A stretch of DNA of 64,000 bases. Source: Paenibacillus sp. cl123 (GTDB taxonomy: Bacteria > Bacillota > Bacilli > Paenibacillales > NBRC-103111). Positions 7,841 through 16,839 of the stretch are shown in pieces. The stretch spans positions 504,585-568,584 of the forward strand of contig NZ_FMYY01000001.1 of NCBI RefSeq assembly GCF_900101595.1, given 5' to 3'. Below the pieces are notes generated by a model that was given only the letters and a program-made list of their open reading frames with translations, had not been told where the DNA came from and ran no database searches. Made by a program: the position numbers and the translations under genes. Within the stretch, counting starts at the first letter, position 1. Each line of letters starts with the position of its first letter.

Positions 7841-9046
7841 TTATTTGCCGAGCAGCGTGCGGAACGAATCGTTGCTCATGCCTGTCCGCTCAATCGTGAC
7901 CGAAGCGGTCGGCCGAAAGTCAACTTGCGTCCATGGCAGCTCCTTCTCATTTTCCCAGCTTCGCCAGATGCCATGCTGCTTCCGATAGATCAGATCGGAT
8001 ATGCCCAAAATATCCGACTTCAGCCGAACGGACGCTTGCCAGGCTTCCTCCATATACCCGGTGATGGCTTTTTCGATGGATCGCTGCGCTTGCTTCAGCT
8101 GCTCCGGAGAGGCCAGTTGACCGTTACAGTCCGCCTCGATCAACACTACCTTCAGCTGGGCGTCTGCGGTTACCACAGCCCGGTCGCCTTGGCGTGCGGT
8201 GTGAAGCTGAGATTTGACATCCGACACCCGAATACTGTAGAGGGAGTTGCTGTCGCGAGGGCAGGCGAAAGTCAAAGTCGTGCTTTTCATCTCATTTTTG
8301 ACCAGGTTCACGCCTATGCTTTCTTGCGCATTCAGCCATCCGACCAGTTTGTCGTAGCGGAAGACGGCATTGGTGCCAAATTTCAAAGTAGCTGAGCTGC
8401 TAGATTTATCCCAGGCGCCAGTGGTTTGTTGGGCTGGAATGCCGCCAGTGATGACAATCTCCGGAATGACGGCGCTTGCCGACCGGCTTGCGATCGTCAT
8501 AGCGGCCGCATATACGCGGGTTCTGCGAACCCGGGAGGTTTGCTCCTCTGCGACAGTCGTCATCTTCAGGACGCCGGAGCCTTGAATTTTCTCCAACGGA
8601 AGCAGCACCTTGAGCACGTTTTTGGGATTATCCCGGGTAATGAAGATGGACACCGTTTCCCGGTTCTCCTGATTGCGCAGGTACAGATCGATAATGTTGG
8701 TCAAGCCCTGCCTGGCTGCCTGTTCGCTGACGACGACAACACGGTTGTGAGCGAAAAACAGGGTTCGCGGAAACTCCAGACTGGCCCGCTGCACGGCCTC
8801 GATCGGCGTAGAGCCCAGCGAGCTGAATACGTTGATAGGCGAGACGGAAGAGCCCCCGGTGCCCGAAGAGCTTGAGATAGCCTGTGGGATAACGATCTGA
8901 TAACTGATTTCATATTGGTTATCCTTATAGCCGACGCCCGTGCCGGAAATAATGGCGAACTGGTTAAGCTCCACGCTGTTCCAGCAGCCGCTCAGCCCAA
9001 GCGTAAGAGCTAATGACAGCAAAGGCAGGAAAAGCCGCCGGCTCAT
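7841..9046 (-). CDS. gerC: Germinant receptor lipoprotein, Ger(x)C family
   Basis: This 401-aa lipoprotein is the C subunit of a spore germinant receptor and is expected at the outer face of the spore inner membrane. The signal peptide ends in lipobox LSGC (Cys21), followed by WNSVELNQFAIISGTGVGY, typical of the family. The C-terminal region has the usual KAITGYMEEAWQASVRLKSDILG helix. The ATG at 9046 overlaps the gerB stop as ATGA, which indicates translational coupling. An ATG 12 codons upstream lacks a ribosome binding site and would put a charged stretch before the signal peptide. Confidence 0.93.
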   Translation of the reverse strand: MSRRLFLPLLSLALTLGLSGCWNSVELNQFAIISGTGVGYKDNQYEISYQIVIPQAISSSSGTGGSSVSPINVFSSLGSTPIEAVQRASLEFPRTLFFAHNRVVVVSEQAARQGLTNIIDLYLRNQENRETVSIFITRDNPKNVLKVLLPLEKIQGSGVLKMTTVAEEQTSRVRRTRVYAAAMTIASRSASAVIPEIVITGGIPAQQTTGAWDKSSSSATLKFGTNAVFRYDKLVGWLNAQESIGVNLVKNEMKSTTLTFACPRDSNSLYSIRVSDVKSQLHTARQGDRAVVTADAQLKVVLIEADCNGQLASPEQLKQAQRSIEKAITGYMEEAWQASVRLKSDILGISDLIYRKQHGIWRSWENEKELPWTQVDFRPTASVTIERTGMSNDSFRTLLGK

Positions 9047-10143
9047 AAGGCGGAGTCCGCCTTCCGATGTCTTGTCAGCCATAACACGAGGACGAGCAGG
9101 GCGGGAATCAAGATATTACCTACATACGAATACAGGTTGTATGTAGTGAAATGCCGGAAGGACGCTCCCATAATCCAGGTTTGCGTCGAATGCTCGCATG
9201 TTAAGACGGACAGCGGAAAGTAAATAGCTCGTTGCCGAGTCAGCTTCAGCGTCTCCCGCAGGCAGTAGATGCAGCCGTATACATAGACGGCCAGCTTCAT
9301 AAACATCGTACTCATCCAGATAGCAACGAAAATAATATCGATGCGCTGGACGAATTCGCCGATCTCGACGACCCCGAACACGCTGAACGAAGCGTAATTG
9401 AGCAGCTTGGGGATATCGGGACCCAGTATCATGATGGTGCCTAGAATGACCCATAGCAAGGTAAAGCCCGTGATAAGCGAGACGCCGACAGTGAGTCCGA
9501 GCGTTTTGACAGGCGGCTTGAGACGGTGTGCGATCAGCAGGAGGAATGAGATCTCCGATAGCCAGCTGATCGGTCCGAAGCTGCCTTGTATGATCCGAAT
9601 GGCGGGCACGCCCGTCAAGGGAAGGACCCATCCCGGCTGCATCAGATTGAAAAACAGCACCGTGCTGAGGCACATCGTGACGCCGCTGCCGACGATAAGG
9701 ACGCTTGAGGTGTTGGCAAGTACCGTCAAGCCTTGATCGACGGCATAAATCGCAACTGCCAGGATGACCATACAGATGATCATATTGGGCGTACGGCTAA
9801 GCAGCTTCTCGCGGACGAAATCGGTGAATTGATGAAGAATGTCGATCATGCTGATCCAATAGTAAAGGGCCAGCAGCAGTCCGGCTGCCGCGGCGGCCCA
9901 AGCGCCGACCTGCTGCCTGAGCAGCTCGAACAAGCTTTTGCCGTTGTAGAAGCGGATAAGGCCGGACACCAGCAGAGCGACCAGCACTGTCAGGAGCGTG
10001 GAAAGCAGCATGGAGATCCAGGCGGAATGCCCGGCGTAGCGAATGACGCTCGTAGGCACCGTCAGGATAGCTGTAGGGACGATGCCTACAACCATAAGAG
10101 TCGCCGCCTGATATGAATTCAAAAACTCGGGTTGAGCCTTCAT
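9043..10143 (-). CDS. gerB: Germinant receptor permease-like subunit, GerAB family
   Basis: This 366-aa integral membrane protein has about ten hydrophobic segments and belongs to the APC-like GerAB/spore permease family. It opens with a FLNSYQAATLMVVGIVPTA-type first helix and contains a conserved YYWISMIDILHQF segment. In characterised receptors this subunit binds the germinant. The start codon overlaps the gerA stop as ATGA and its stop overlaps the gerC start in the same way. The germinant specificity cannot be read from sequence. Confidence 0.93.
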   Translation of the reverse strand: MKAQPEFLNSYQAATLMVVGIVPTAILTVPTSVIRYAGHSAWISMLLSTLLTVLVALLVSGLIRFYNGKSLFELLRQQVGAWAAAAAGLLLALYYWISMIDILHQFTDFVREKLLSRTPNMIICMVILAVAIYAVDQGLTVLANTSSVLIVGSGVTMCLSTVLFFNLMQPGWVLPLTGVPAIRIIQGSFGPISWLSEISFLLLIAHRLKPPVKTLGLTVGVSLITGFTLLWVILGTIMILGPDIPKLLNYASFSVFGVVEIGEFVQRIDIIFVAIWMSTMFMKLAVYVYGCIYCLRETLKLTRQRAIYFPLSVLTCEHSTQTWIMGASFRHFTTYNLYSYVGNILIPALLVLVLWLTRHRKADSAL

Positions 10144-11714
10144 GAAGAAGTATCGCCGTCCTTTCCTTCCTTTTTGCGCGTCGCTTCGCGGACATGGTTA
10201 AGATTGGGGATGGATTTGGGACGGAGCCGCATCCACCAGTGGGGAGCCCGAATGAACAAGTCCTTCCAGTCGGACCCGATAAACGGGGCCACGGAGGACA
10301 GGTAAGGCACGCCGAAGGAGCGCAGCCCGACCATATGCAGCAGCAGAAACACAAACCCCGCCGTGATGCCGAACAAGCCGAGGGAGGCGGCAAGCATCAT
10401 GAAGAAAAAGCGAATGAGCCGGGAAGCGGTCGCCATATTGATCGCTGGGGTGACGAAGTTGGAGATCGCGGTGAACGACACGACGATGACCATGGCCGCC
10501 GACACCAGGCCGGCCTGAACCGCTGCCTGTCCGAGCACAAGCGCCCCGACGATCGAGATGGCGGGACCGATCAGCTTGGGCATTCGCACGCCCGCTTCCC
10601 GCAGCACCTCGAAGGTAATCTCCATCAGCAGCGCCTCGACAAACGCCGGGAAAGGGATGCCCTCCCGCTGGGCGGCGAGACTGATGAGCAGCGTACTTGG
10701 CAGCATCTCTTGATGAAAAGTCGTGATCGCGACATACAGGGACGGCAGCAGCATGGATACCCAGAAGGAGACGAAGCGCAGCAGGCGCAGAAACGAAGCC
10801 AGGTCAAAGCGCTGGTAATAATCCTCGCTGGATTGGAAAAATTTCTCGAAGGTAACCGGCACCAGCAACGTAAACGGAGTGCCGTCGGTCACTATCGCGA
10901 CCTGGCCTTCCAGCAGCGCGCCGGCGACGGCATCAGGGCGTTCCGTATTCATAATGGTAGGAAAAGGAGTCCAGGTCCGGTCCTGAATATATTCCTCGAT
11001 ATATCCGCTCTCTAAGATGCCGTCGGTTTGAATGGCACCGAGCCGCTCATTCACTTCACGGACAACGGCCTCGTCCGCGATGCCGTTGATATACATAACC
11101 GCAACCTTGGTATGCGTGTACTGGCCGATGGTATGCTCCTTGATCCAGAGCTGAGGCGTCCTCACTCGCTTGCGAACCAAGGAAATATTGGCCCCCAAGC
11201 TCTCCGTCATGCCATCCCGCGGTCCGCGGATGACGGCTTGCGTCTGCGGCTCGTCTACGGAACGTGCCGCTCCTCCTTCGATATCGACCGCAATTCCCGA
11301 TGCATCCCCGTCGACCAGCAGGATGGCGCAGCCTGCCATCATTTCTCCCAGCAGACTTTGCATAGTCGATACCGGACGGATATTTCCCGCTCCGGTGAAC
11401 GAATGGGCCGCCTGGTTCAGATCGGACGATTGATCCGCAGCCGAATGCCCATTTTTCAAAGAATCGTCAATCAGAGAGCGAAGCATAGTATCCTGCAGCG
11501 ATTGCTTGTCGATCAGACCCTCCACAAATACAAGCGCCGCCTGCTTGCCGCCGGTCAGCTGGAGCGGACGAATATTCAGGTCTGCGCTGTGGCCCATCTG
11601 CCGACTGATGGCGGAGAGCGTTGCAGACAGGTCGGCGGATAGAGGAATTTCTCCAGCCTTTCCATGACCATGGCCGGCAGTATCGCGAGGGAAAGAGGAG
11701 CCGCTAGGCTGCAT
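10140..11714 (-). CDS. gerA: Germinant receptor A subunit, GerAA family
   Basis: This 524-aa protein has a cytosolic N-terminal domain of about 270 residues, including GTPFTLLVPVTFEKFFQSSEDYYQRF-type conserved residues at its end, followed by several membrane segments with the conserved LLMEITFEVLREAGVRMP stretch and a C-terminal cytosolic tail. GerAA proteins assemble into oligomeric channels that open during germination. The gene heads a four-gene operon with ATGA overlaps. The ribosome binding site is weak (GGTGATGG). A sigma-G-type promoter lies directly upstream. Confidence 0.94.
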   Translation of the reverse strand: MQPSGSSFPRDTAGHGHGKAGEIPLSADLSATLSAISRQMGHSADLNIRPLQLTGGKQAALVFVEGLIDKQSLQDTMLRSLIDDSLKNGHSAADQSSDLNQAAHSFTGAGNIRPVSTMQSLLGEMMAGCAILLVDGDASGIAVDIEGGAARSVDEPQTQAVIRGPRDGMTESLGANISLVRKRVRTPQLWIKEHTIGQYTHTKVAVMYINGIADEAVVREVNERLGAIQTDGILESGYIEEYIQDRTWTPFPTIMNTERPDAVAGALLEGQVAIVTDGTPFTLLVPVTFEKFFQSSEDYYQRFDLASFLRLLRFVSFWVSMLLPSLYVAITTFHQEMLPSTLLISLAAQREGIPFPAFVEALLMEITFEVLREAGVRMPKLIGPAISIVGALVLGQAAVQAGLVSAAMVIVVSFTAISNFVTPAINMATASRLIRFFFMMLAASLGLFGITAGFVFLLLHMVGLRSFGVPYLSSVAPFIGSDWKDLFIRAPHWWMRLRPKSIPNLNHVREATRKKEGKDGDTSS

Positions 11715-11745
11715 AGTCCATCACCAACATTTTCTAGGATTCGAT

Positions 11746-11774
11746 TAGTATGGTTCATCTGAACGTAAATATGC
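11746..11774 (-). promoter_or_regulatory. Sigma-G-type promoter of the gerA operon
   Basis: On the minus strand: GCATA, a 17-nt spacer, CATACTA. Both hexamer-like boxes fit the forespore sigma-G consensus (GNATR and CATNHTA, spacing 17-18). The expected leader to the gerA ATG is short, about 25 nt. Confidence 0.75.
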
Positions 11775-11899
11775 AGAAGCCGCCTGCCTCGTTCTATGAT
11801 AAGAGTGTCGAAAAGCGTATTTGGTCCGTAAATCACGGTAATGAAGGGGCTTCTCTGGGGGAGGCTGAGGCAAGCCCGACATTATTTTTAGCCCGGAGG

Positions 11900-11929
11900 G
11901 TATAGAGAGGCTGGAGCCGAGCCATAATA
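11900..11929 (+). promoter_or_regulatory. Sigma-G-like promoter of a candidate ncRNA
   Basis: GTATA (11900-11904), an 18-nt spacer and CATAATA (11923-11929) on the plus strand. The expected start near 11935 coincides with the first base of the RNA's closing stem. Confidence 0.5.
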
Positions 11930-11934
11930 CAGTT

Positions 11935-12163
11935 AGGCGGTGAACGAGAGAGGTGTAGTTCCGTTGGGCGTTCTAACGAGCAATACCGAGGCTGAGGCAG
12001 TTGTGATCGAATCCTGAGCGAAGCGAGGGGATGTGCCGCAGAGACGTACCGTAGTACCCGTACTGCATCGTCAATGTTGGATTACCCGAGATTCAAAAAG
12101 GTATAATCGCAGAAGACCAAAACCAATTTCACCGCCTGGAGGACTCCGTAAGGAGTCCTTTTC
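11935..12163 (+). ncRNA. Candidate structured RNA with closing stem and terminator
   Basis: No protein is encoded here. AGGCGGTGAA (11935-11944) is perfectly complementary to 12128-12137, closing a domain of about 200 nt. Inside lie hairpins at about 11969-11978, 12009-12032, 12043-12072 (GACG and GTAGTA arms) and 12080-12108 (GATTACC/GGTATAATC). A terminator hairpin (GGACTCC-GTAA-GGAGTCC then TTTT, 12141-12162) follows at once. It is transcribed away from gerA and ends before the MFS promoter, so it looks free-standing rather than a leader. I could not match it to 6S RNA, tmRNA, RNase P RNA, SRP RNA or a common riboswitch. The structure was derived by eye. Confidence 0.45.
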
Positions 12164-12199
12164 CTGTTTATTATTGAATGAATAACCCCATCATAATAA

Positions 12200-12228
12200 T
12201 TGACGAACGGCATATATTCTTGTATAGT
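12200..12228 (+). promoter_or_regulatory. Sigma-A promoter of the MFS transporter
   Basis: TTGACG (12200-12205), 17 bp, TATAGT (12223-12228). Confidence 0.75.
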
Positions 12229-12306
12229 TTAATTGTTTACTGTTGAAATATTATCTTATGAAGAGAATTCTCAACACCAACACATAGGAGACAGGAGTAG
12301 ATAGAA

Positions 12307-13932
12307 GTGGAGCATTTATCACATAAGCGAAAGCTGACGATTATGATCGCCATTATCGCGGCTATGTTCTTCGCTGCGATCAATCAGACGATCGTCAGCA
12401 CGGCGATGCCTCGCATTATCGCGATTCTGGGCGGAATGGACTATTATACGTGGGTCATTACGATTTATATGCTGACCTCGACGATCGCGACCGTGCTTGT
12501 CGGTAAATTGTCTGACATTTATGGACGCAAGCCGTTTATTTTAGCGGGTATTGTATTTTTTATTATCGGGGCGTTTTTAAGCGGATTTGCCCGGGATATT
12601 TTTGACCTGATTACGTACCGGGGGATTCAAGGGGTAGGTGCGGGGATTATTATGTCCTGTGCGTTTACGGCAGTCGGAGACCTTTTTCCTCCGCGCGAGC
12701 GCGGCAAATGGACGGGAGTCATGATGGCCGTCTTCGGCTTCTCCAGCGTACTCGGTCCGACGCTTGGCGGCTGGATTGTCGATCATATGAGCTGGAAATG
12801 GGTGTTCTGGATTTTCCTGCCGATCGGGATCATCGCTTTCGTCCTGATCATGATCCTGTTCCCGAAGGTGGAGCGCAGAGCGTCGGAGAAAATCGACTAC
12901 GCAGGCTCGTTGTTCCTGACGTTGACCATCGTGCCGCTGCTGCTCGGATTCTCCTGGGCCGGCACCAAATATGACTGGGGTTCTCAGCAAATTCTCGGCT
13001 TGTTCGGGGCGGCGCTGGTCAGTCTGATCATCTTTATCTGGGTTGAGTCCAAGGCGAAGAGTCCTGTTCTTCCCTTGTCGCTATTCCGCAATGGCATCAT
13101 TACGATCTCCAACGTCATCGGCTTTCTGATGAACGCCGGCATGATGGGGGCCTTGATTTACCTGTCCTTCTTCGTTCAGGGCGTGCTTGGCATTGCTCCG
13201 ACGTATTCGGGCTATGTCACGATGCCAATGTCGCTCAGTATGGTTGTCGTGAGCGCGGTAACCGGACGACTGATTACGAAGACCGGCAAATACAAGCGTT
13301 ACGCGCTGATCGGGATGCCGGTCATGGTGCTGAGTATGGTCATGATGGCTTATATGAACAGCGTGTGGATGGCCGTGCTGAGCATGCTGATCTTTGGCTT
13401 CGGCCTTGGTCTCGGGATGCCGGTATTCTCCCTGACGGTGCAAAACGCCGCCAAGCCATCGGAGCTAGGGGTAGCTACAGCTTCCTCCCAGCTGTTCCGT
13501 AACCTCGGCGGGACGATCGGGATTGCCGTCATGGGAACTATCATGTCCTCTCGGCTCGTGAGCAATTTGAAGGCAACCCTGGCTTCTGGCGGCGGGGTGG
13601 ACATCAGCAAGCTGGACCCGGCGGTCGCTTCCAAGCTGGCGGCGTTCCAGAATCCGGAGATGCTGCTGGATCAGCCTAGGCTTGCTGAGCTGCAGCGGAC
13701 ATTGCCCGCCGAAATTCAGCCGGTGCTGGCCAAGATGATCGATATGCTGCGCGACGCGCTCAGCTCATCGCTGACCACGGTGTTTCTCGCAGGCGCGGCT
13801 TTGCTGGTTGTCGCTATGGTGCTGACCTTCTTCCTGAAGGAAATCCCTCTGCGCACCTCCAATAAAATGAACGATGAGCCGGAGAAGTCCAAGGAAGACG
13901 GCAAGCTGGCAACATCGACGTCCCAAGTTTAA
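12307..13932 (+). CDS. MFS drug exporter, DHA2 (EmrB/QacA-type, 14 TM)
   Basis: This 541-aa proton-driven exporter has 14 predicted membrane segments. Motif A-like GKLSDIYGRKP lies near residue 65 and the motif C region (GFSSVLGPTLGGWIVD) near residue 145, which marks antiporters. The C-terminus is a hydrophilic tail. Such proteins export lipophilic drugs or cations, and the substrate cannot be inferred. The start is GTG behind AGGAG, with its own promoter and terminator. No TetR or MarR regulator adjoins it, which is unusual for drug exporters. The structured RNA candidate ends 144 bp upstream. Confidence 0.92.
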   Translation: MEHLSHKRKLTIMIAIIAAMFFAAINQTIVSTAMPRIIAILGGMDYYTWVITIYMLTSTIATVLVGKLSDIYGRKPFILAGIVFFIIGAFLSGFARDIFDLITYRGIQGVGAGIIMSCAFTAVGDLFPPRERGKWTGVMMAVFGFSSVLGPTLGGWIVDHMSWKWVFWIFLPIGIIAFVLIMILFPKVERRASEKIDYAGSLFLTLTIVPLLLGFSWAGTKYDWGSQQILGLFGAALVSLIIFIWVESKAKSPVLPLSLFRNGIITISNVIGFLMNAGMMGALIYLSFFVQGVLGIAPTYSGYVTMPMSLSMVVVSAVTGRLITKTGKYKRYALIGMPVMVLSMVMMAYMNSVWMAVLSMLIFGFGLGLGMPVFSLTVQNAAKPSELGVATASSQLFRNLGGTIGIAVMGTIMSSRLVSNLKATLASGGGVDISKLDPAVASKLAAFQNPEMLLDQPRLAELQRTLPAEIQPVLAKMIDMLRDALSSSLTTVFLAGAALLVVAMVLTFFLKEIPLRTSNKMNDEPEKSKEDGKLATSTSQV

Positions 13933-13950
13933 GCTAAATAAATAAGTTCG

Positions 13951-13988
13951 AAATCCCCTTGCCGACTGACCGGCACAGGGGATTTTTT
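13951..13988 (+). terminator. Terminator of the MFS gene
   Basis: AAATCCCC pairs with GGGGATTT around an imperfect inner stem, and a T-run follows. Confidence 0.85.
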
Positions 13989-14642
13989 GGCGTTGGGAGG
14001 GCTATGGAGGCGAGTCGCTGCTGTAACGGCCGATTCAACTCAGAAGGATGGCGATCTAAGCTAAGCTAGGCGTCTGCGATAGCAAATCGTATATTTTCCC
14101 CCATCCGCCGCCTCTCTAGAATCGGGTGAATAAACACGCGGTTTGCGACTGATTCGAGTGCCGCTCGCTGTTTCGGCTCCCAATCGGCTCACGGGCACTT
14201 ACTTTACCGAACTTCCAGGCAAGCCCACGGGGCGCGTATGTTCAAGTCCGTGGGTTATTCCGTTACATAAGTTTGACGGTGGCCTTAATACGCGGATGTT
14301 TCAACCCATGGAACGCAGTAGGTTTACCTCCAAGCCGGCCCGCGGTACTTGGAGCAGGTAACGCGTCTGCGATTCGTGCTTTTAAGCCCGTGGGCGGTCT
14401 TAAATCACCCGCGAGTGAGCAATCGGCGGTGAATGTAGCTCCAAATGTCTCTATTGCGAATCGCTAGCCTCAAGCCTTCAATCCAATGACCATACGTTAG
14501 CGATGCGGTGATCAGCTAAGCAACACTAAATTTATACTGCGCCGTATAAGGCCGTTTGACTTCCCTAAAGCGATAAAGCGCAGTGAACCTTTGCTCTTCA
14601 CAACAAAAACTACCCTCCAAACACAAATGTACTCCCTTGAAA
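13989..14642 (+). other. Non-coding stretch upstream of the rhamnose operon
   Basis: No credible gene lies in this 650-bp region. It is rich in complementary segments: CCCACGG (14224-14230) can pair with CCGTGGG within 14248-14256, which can alternatively pair with AACCCATGG (14303-14311). CTCCAAG/CTTGGAG (14328-14334 with 14348-14354) forms another hairpin. A terminator ends the region at 14666. It may hold a transcribed RNA or be decayed sequence. Confidence 0.3.
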
Positions 14643-14666
14643 GAACTCCGGTCCTGGAGTTTTTTC
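14643..14666 (+). terminator. Terminator-like hairpin upstream of rhaEW
   Basis: AACTCC pairs with GGAGTT around a 6-nt loop, followed by a T-run and TTCTTC. It isolates the rhamnose promoter region from upstream transcription, or acts in a leader. Confidence 0.6.
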
Positions 14667-14672
14667 TTCTAT

Positions 14673-14730
14673 GCAAAAACAAACAAACATGATAAACTCG
14701 AAATAAGCAAAAACAAAATAATTCAAACAT
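14673..14730 (+). promoter_or_regulatory. Putative RhaR operator, direct repeats
   Basis: GCAAAAACAAA occurs at 14673 and 14707, and CAAACAT at 14684 and 14724, in the AT-rich stretch just before the rhaEW ribosome binding site. DeoR-family repressors often bind direct repeats. No clear -35/-10 pair could be fixed. Confidence 0.4.
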
Positions 14731-14747
14731 AAAATCGGAGGTTTATC

Positions 14748-16817
14748 ATGGTACAAAGTTTGTGGGAGAACGAGAAGGCATCGCAGCTTCAAGGCGGACT
14801 GGACGAGCTCGTCTACCGCTCCAACATCATCGGCTCGGACCGCCGGGTTTGCAACTGGGGCGGCGGCAATACATCCAGCAAGACGACGGTGAAGGATTTC
14901 CGCGGCCGCGACGTTGAAGTGATGTTCGTCAAAGGCAGCGGCTCCGATCTGGCTACGATGAAAGCCGGCAACTTTACGGGACTCCGAATGGAAGATATCC
15001 GCCCGCTGTTCGAGCGTCCGGAGATGTCCGACGAAGAAATGGTCGGCTACCTGGCTCACTGCATGATCGACGCCAAGCATCCGCGCGCTTCTATCGAGAC
15101 TTTGCTGCATGCTTTTCTGCCGTTCAAGCATGTCGATCACACGCATCCGGATGCGATCATCAGCTTGTGCTGCGCAGATAACGGCCGCGAGCTGGCGAAG
15201 GAAATTTTCGGCGACCGCTTCGTATGGGTGCCTTATGTGCGTCCCGGCTTTACGTTGTCCAAGATGATCGCCGAAGGCGTGCTGTCCAATCCGAACGCCG
15301 AGCTGGTGCTGATGGAGAAGCACGGTCTGGTTACTTGGGGCGAGACGTCCGAAGCCTGCTATGCGCAAACGATCAAAATCATCAACGAAGCGGAAGCGTT
15401 CATCGAAGCGCGCGTCAACGAAGCGAAGCTGTTCGGCGGCGCTAAGTACGAAGCGCTCTCCGCCGAAGACCGCCGCAAGGTGGCTGCAGCTGTTATGCCG
15501 ACAGTGCGCGGCGCCGTGAGCGACGCCAAGAAAATGATCCTGTCCTTTGACGATGCAGACGATGTGCTTGCGTTCGTGAACGGCCAAGATTCGCCGAAGC
15601 TGTCCCAAGTTGGCGCAGCCTGCCCGGATCATCTGGTCCACACGAAGGTTGTTCCGCTCTTCATCGACTGGGAGCCGAACGCCGAGGATATCGACGGCCT
15701 GAAGGCGAAGCTGAAGGAAGGCATCGCGGCTTATAAAGAGCAGTACAAAGCTTACTTCGACCGGAACAAAAACGAAGGCGACGTTATGTTCGAAGCGGCG
15801 CCGCGCGTGATCCTGATCCCGGGCGTAGGGATGATCAATACGGGCAAAAGCTGGGCGATGTCCCAGGTCAGCGGCGCACTGTACCATCGCGCGGTCGCGG
15901 TTATGCGCGGCGCAACGGCGCTCGGCAGCTTCGTCTCCCTGAGCGAAAACGAGTCGTACAACGTCGAGTACTGGCCGCTCGAGCTTTACAAGCTGACGCT
16001 TGCTCCGGCCGAAGCCGAATTCTCCCGCAAGGTTGCCTTTATCACCGGCGGCGCGGGCGGCATCGGCAGCGAAACGGCACGCCGTCTCGTCTCCGAAGGC
16101 GCGCATGTCGTGCTGGCCGACCTCAACCTGGAGGGCGCGCAGAAGGTTGCGGACGAGCTGAATGCGAAGTATGGAGACAACCGCGCCATTGCGGTTAAAA
16201 TGGATGTGACAAGCGAAGAAGCGGTCGTCGCCGCTTATGCCGAGACGGCTATTGCTTACGGCGGTGTGGACATTATCGTCAACAACGCGGGACTTGCGAC
16301 CTCCAGCCCGTTCGATGAGACGAGTCTGAAGGAATGGAACCTGAACATCAACGTGCTCGGCACAGGCTATTTCCTCGTAGCCCGCGAAGCGTTCAAGGTC
16401 ATGAAGGAGCAGGCCATCGGCGGGAACATGGTATTTATCGGCTCCAAGAACTCCGTTTATGCCGGCAAAAACGCCTCCGCCTACAGCGCGGCCAAAGCGC
16501 TGGAAGCCCATCTGGCCCGCTGCATCGCGGCTGAGGGCGGGGAGTTCGGCATTCGCGTCAACACCGTATTGCCTGATGCGATTCTGCAAGGCTCCGCCAT
16601 CTGGAACTCCAACTGGCGCAACGAACGCGCCGCCGCATACGGCATCGAGCCGGATCAGCTGGAGGAGTATTACCGCAAGCGGACGACGCTGCTTGTGAAC
16701 ATTTTCCCGCGCGATATCGCCGAAGGCATCGCCTTCTTCGCTTCCTCCAAGTCGGAGAAAACGACGGGCTGCATGCTGACGATCGATGGCGGCGTACCTG
16801 CGGCATTTACGCGCTAA
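14748..16817 (+). CDS. rhaEW: Bifunctional rhamnulose-1-phosphate aldolase / lactaldehyde dehydrogenase
   Basis: This 689-aa fusion matches RhaEW (formerly YuxG) of Bacillus. Residues 1 to about 415 are a class II aldolase domain that splits rhamnulose-1-phosphate into DHAP and L-lactaldehyde, with zinc-ligand region HVDHTHPD near residue 130. From about 428 a short-chain dehydrogenase follows: FITGGAGGIGSE cofactor motif, NNAG near 512 and catalytic YSAAK near 578; it oxidises or reduces the lactaldehyde. The ATG follows CGGAGG. It heads the rhamnose operon, before the ASRT-family gene, rhaA, rhaB and rhaR. Confidence 0.95.
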   Translation: MVQSLWENEKASQLQGGLDELVYRSNIIGSDRRVCNWGGGNTSSKTTVKDFRGRDVEVMFVKGSGSDLATMKAGNFTGLRMEDIRPLFERPEMSDEEMVGYLAHCMIDAKHPRASIETLLHAFLPFKHVDHTHPDAIISLCCADNGRELAKEIFGDRFVWVPYVRPGFTLSKMIAEGVLSNPNAELVLMEKHGLVTWGETSEACYAQTIKIINEAEAFIEARVNEAKLFGGAKYEALSAEDRRKVAAAVMPTVRGAVSDAKKMILSFDDADDVLAFVNGQDSPKLSQVGAACPDHLVHTKVVPLFIDWEPNAEDIDGLKAKLKEGIAAYKEQYKAYFDRNKNEGDVMFEAAPRVILIPGVGMINTGKSWAMSQVSGALYHRAVAVMRGATALGSFVSLSENESYNVEYWPLELYKLTLAPAEAEFSRKVAFITGGAGGIGSETARRLVSEGAHVVLADLNLEGAQKVADELNAKYGDNRAIAVKMDVTSEEAVVAAYAETAIAYGGVDIIVNNAGLATSSPFDETSLKEWNLNINVLGTGYFLVAREAFKVMKEQAIGGNMVFIGSKNSVYAGKNASAYSAAKALEAHLARCIAAEGGEFGIRVNTVLPDAILQGSAIWNSNWRNERAAAYGIEPDQLEEYYRKRTTLLVNIFPRDIAEGIAFFASSKSEKTTGCMLTIDGGVPAAFTR

Positions 16818-16839
16818 TTTCCGGGGGAGGGACACGAAT

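Noticed and set aside
10194-11015. Open frame opposite gerA
   Set aside because: It is Gln/His/Arg-rich shadow sequence with no ribosome binding site and lies opposite a well-supported germination gene.
11880-12163. Group II intron or known riboswitch
   Set aside because: Some phrases resemble intron domain I and the lysine riboswitch, but the core motifs and order do not match, so it is reported only as an unassigned RNA.
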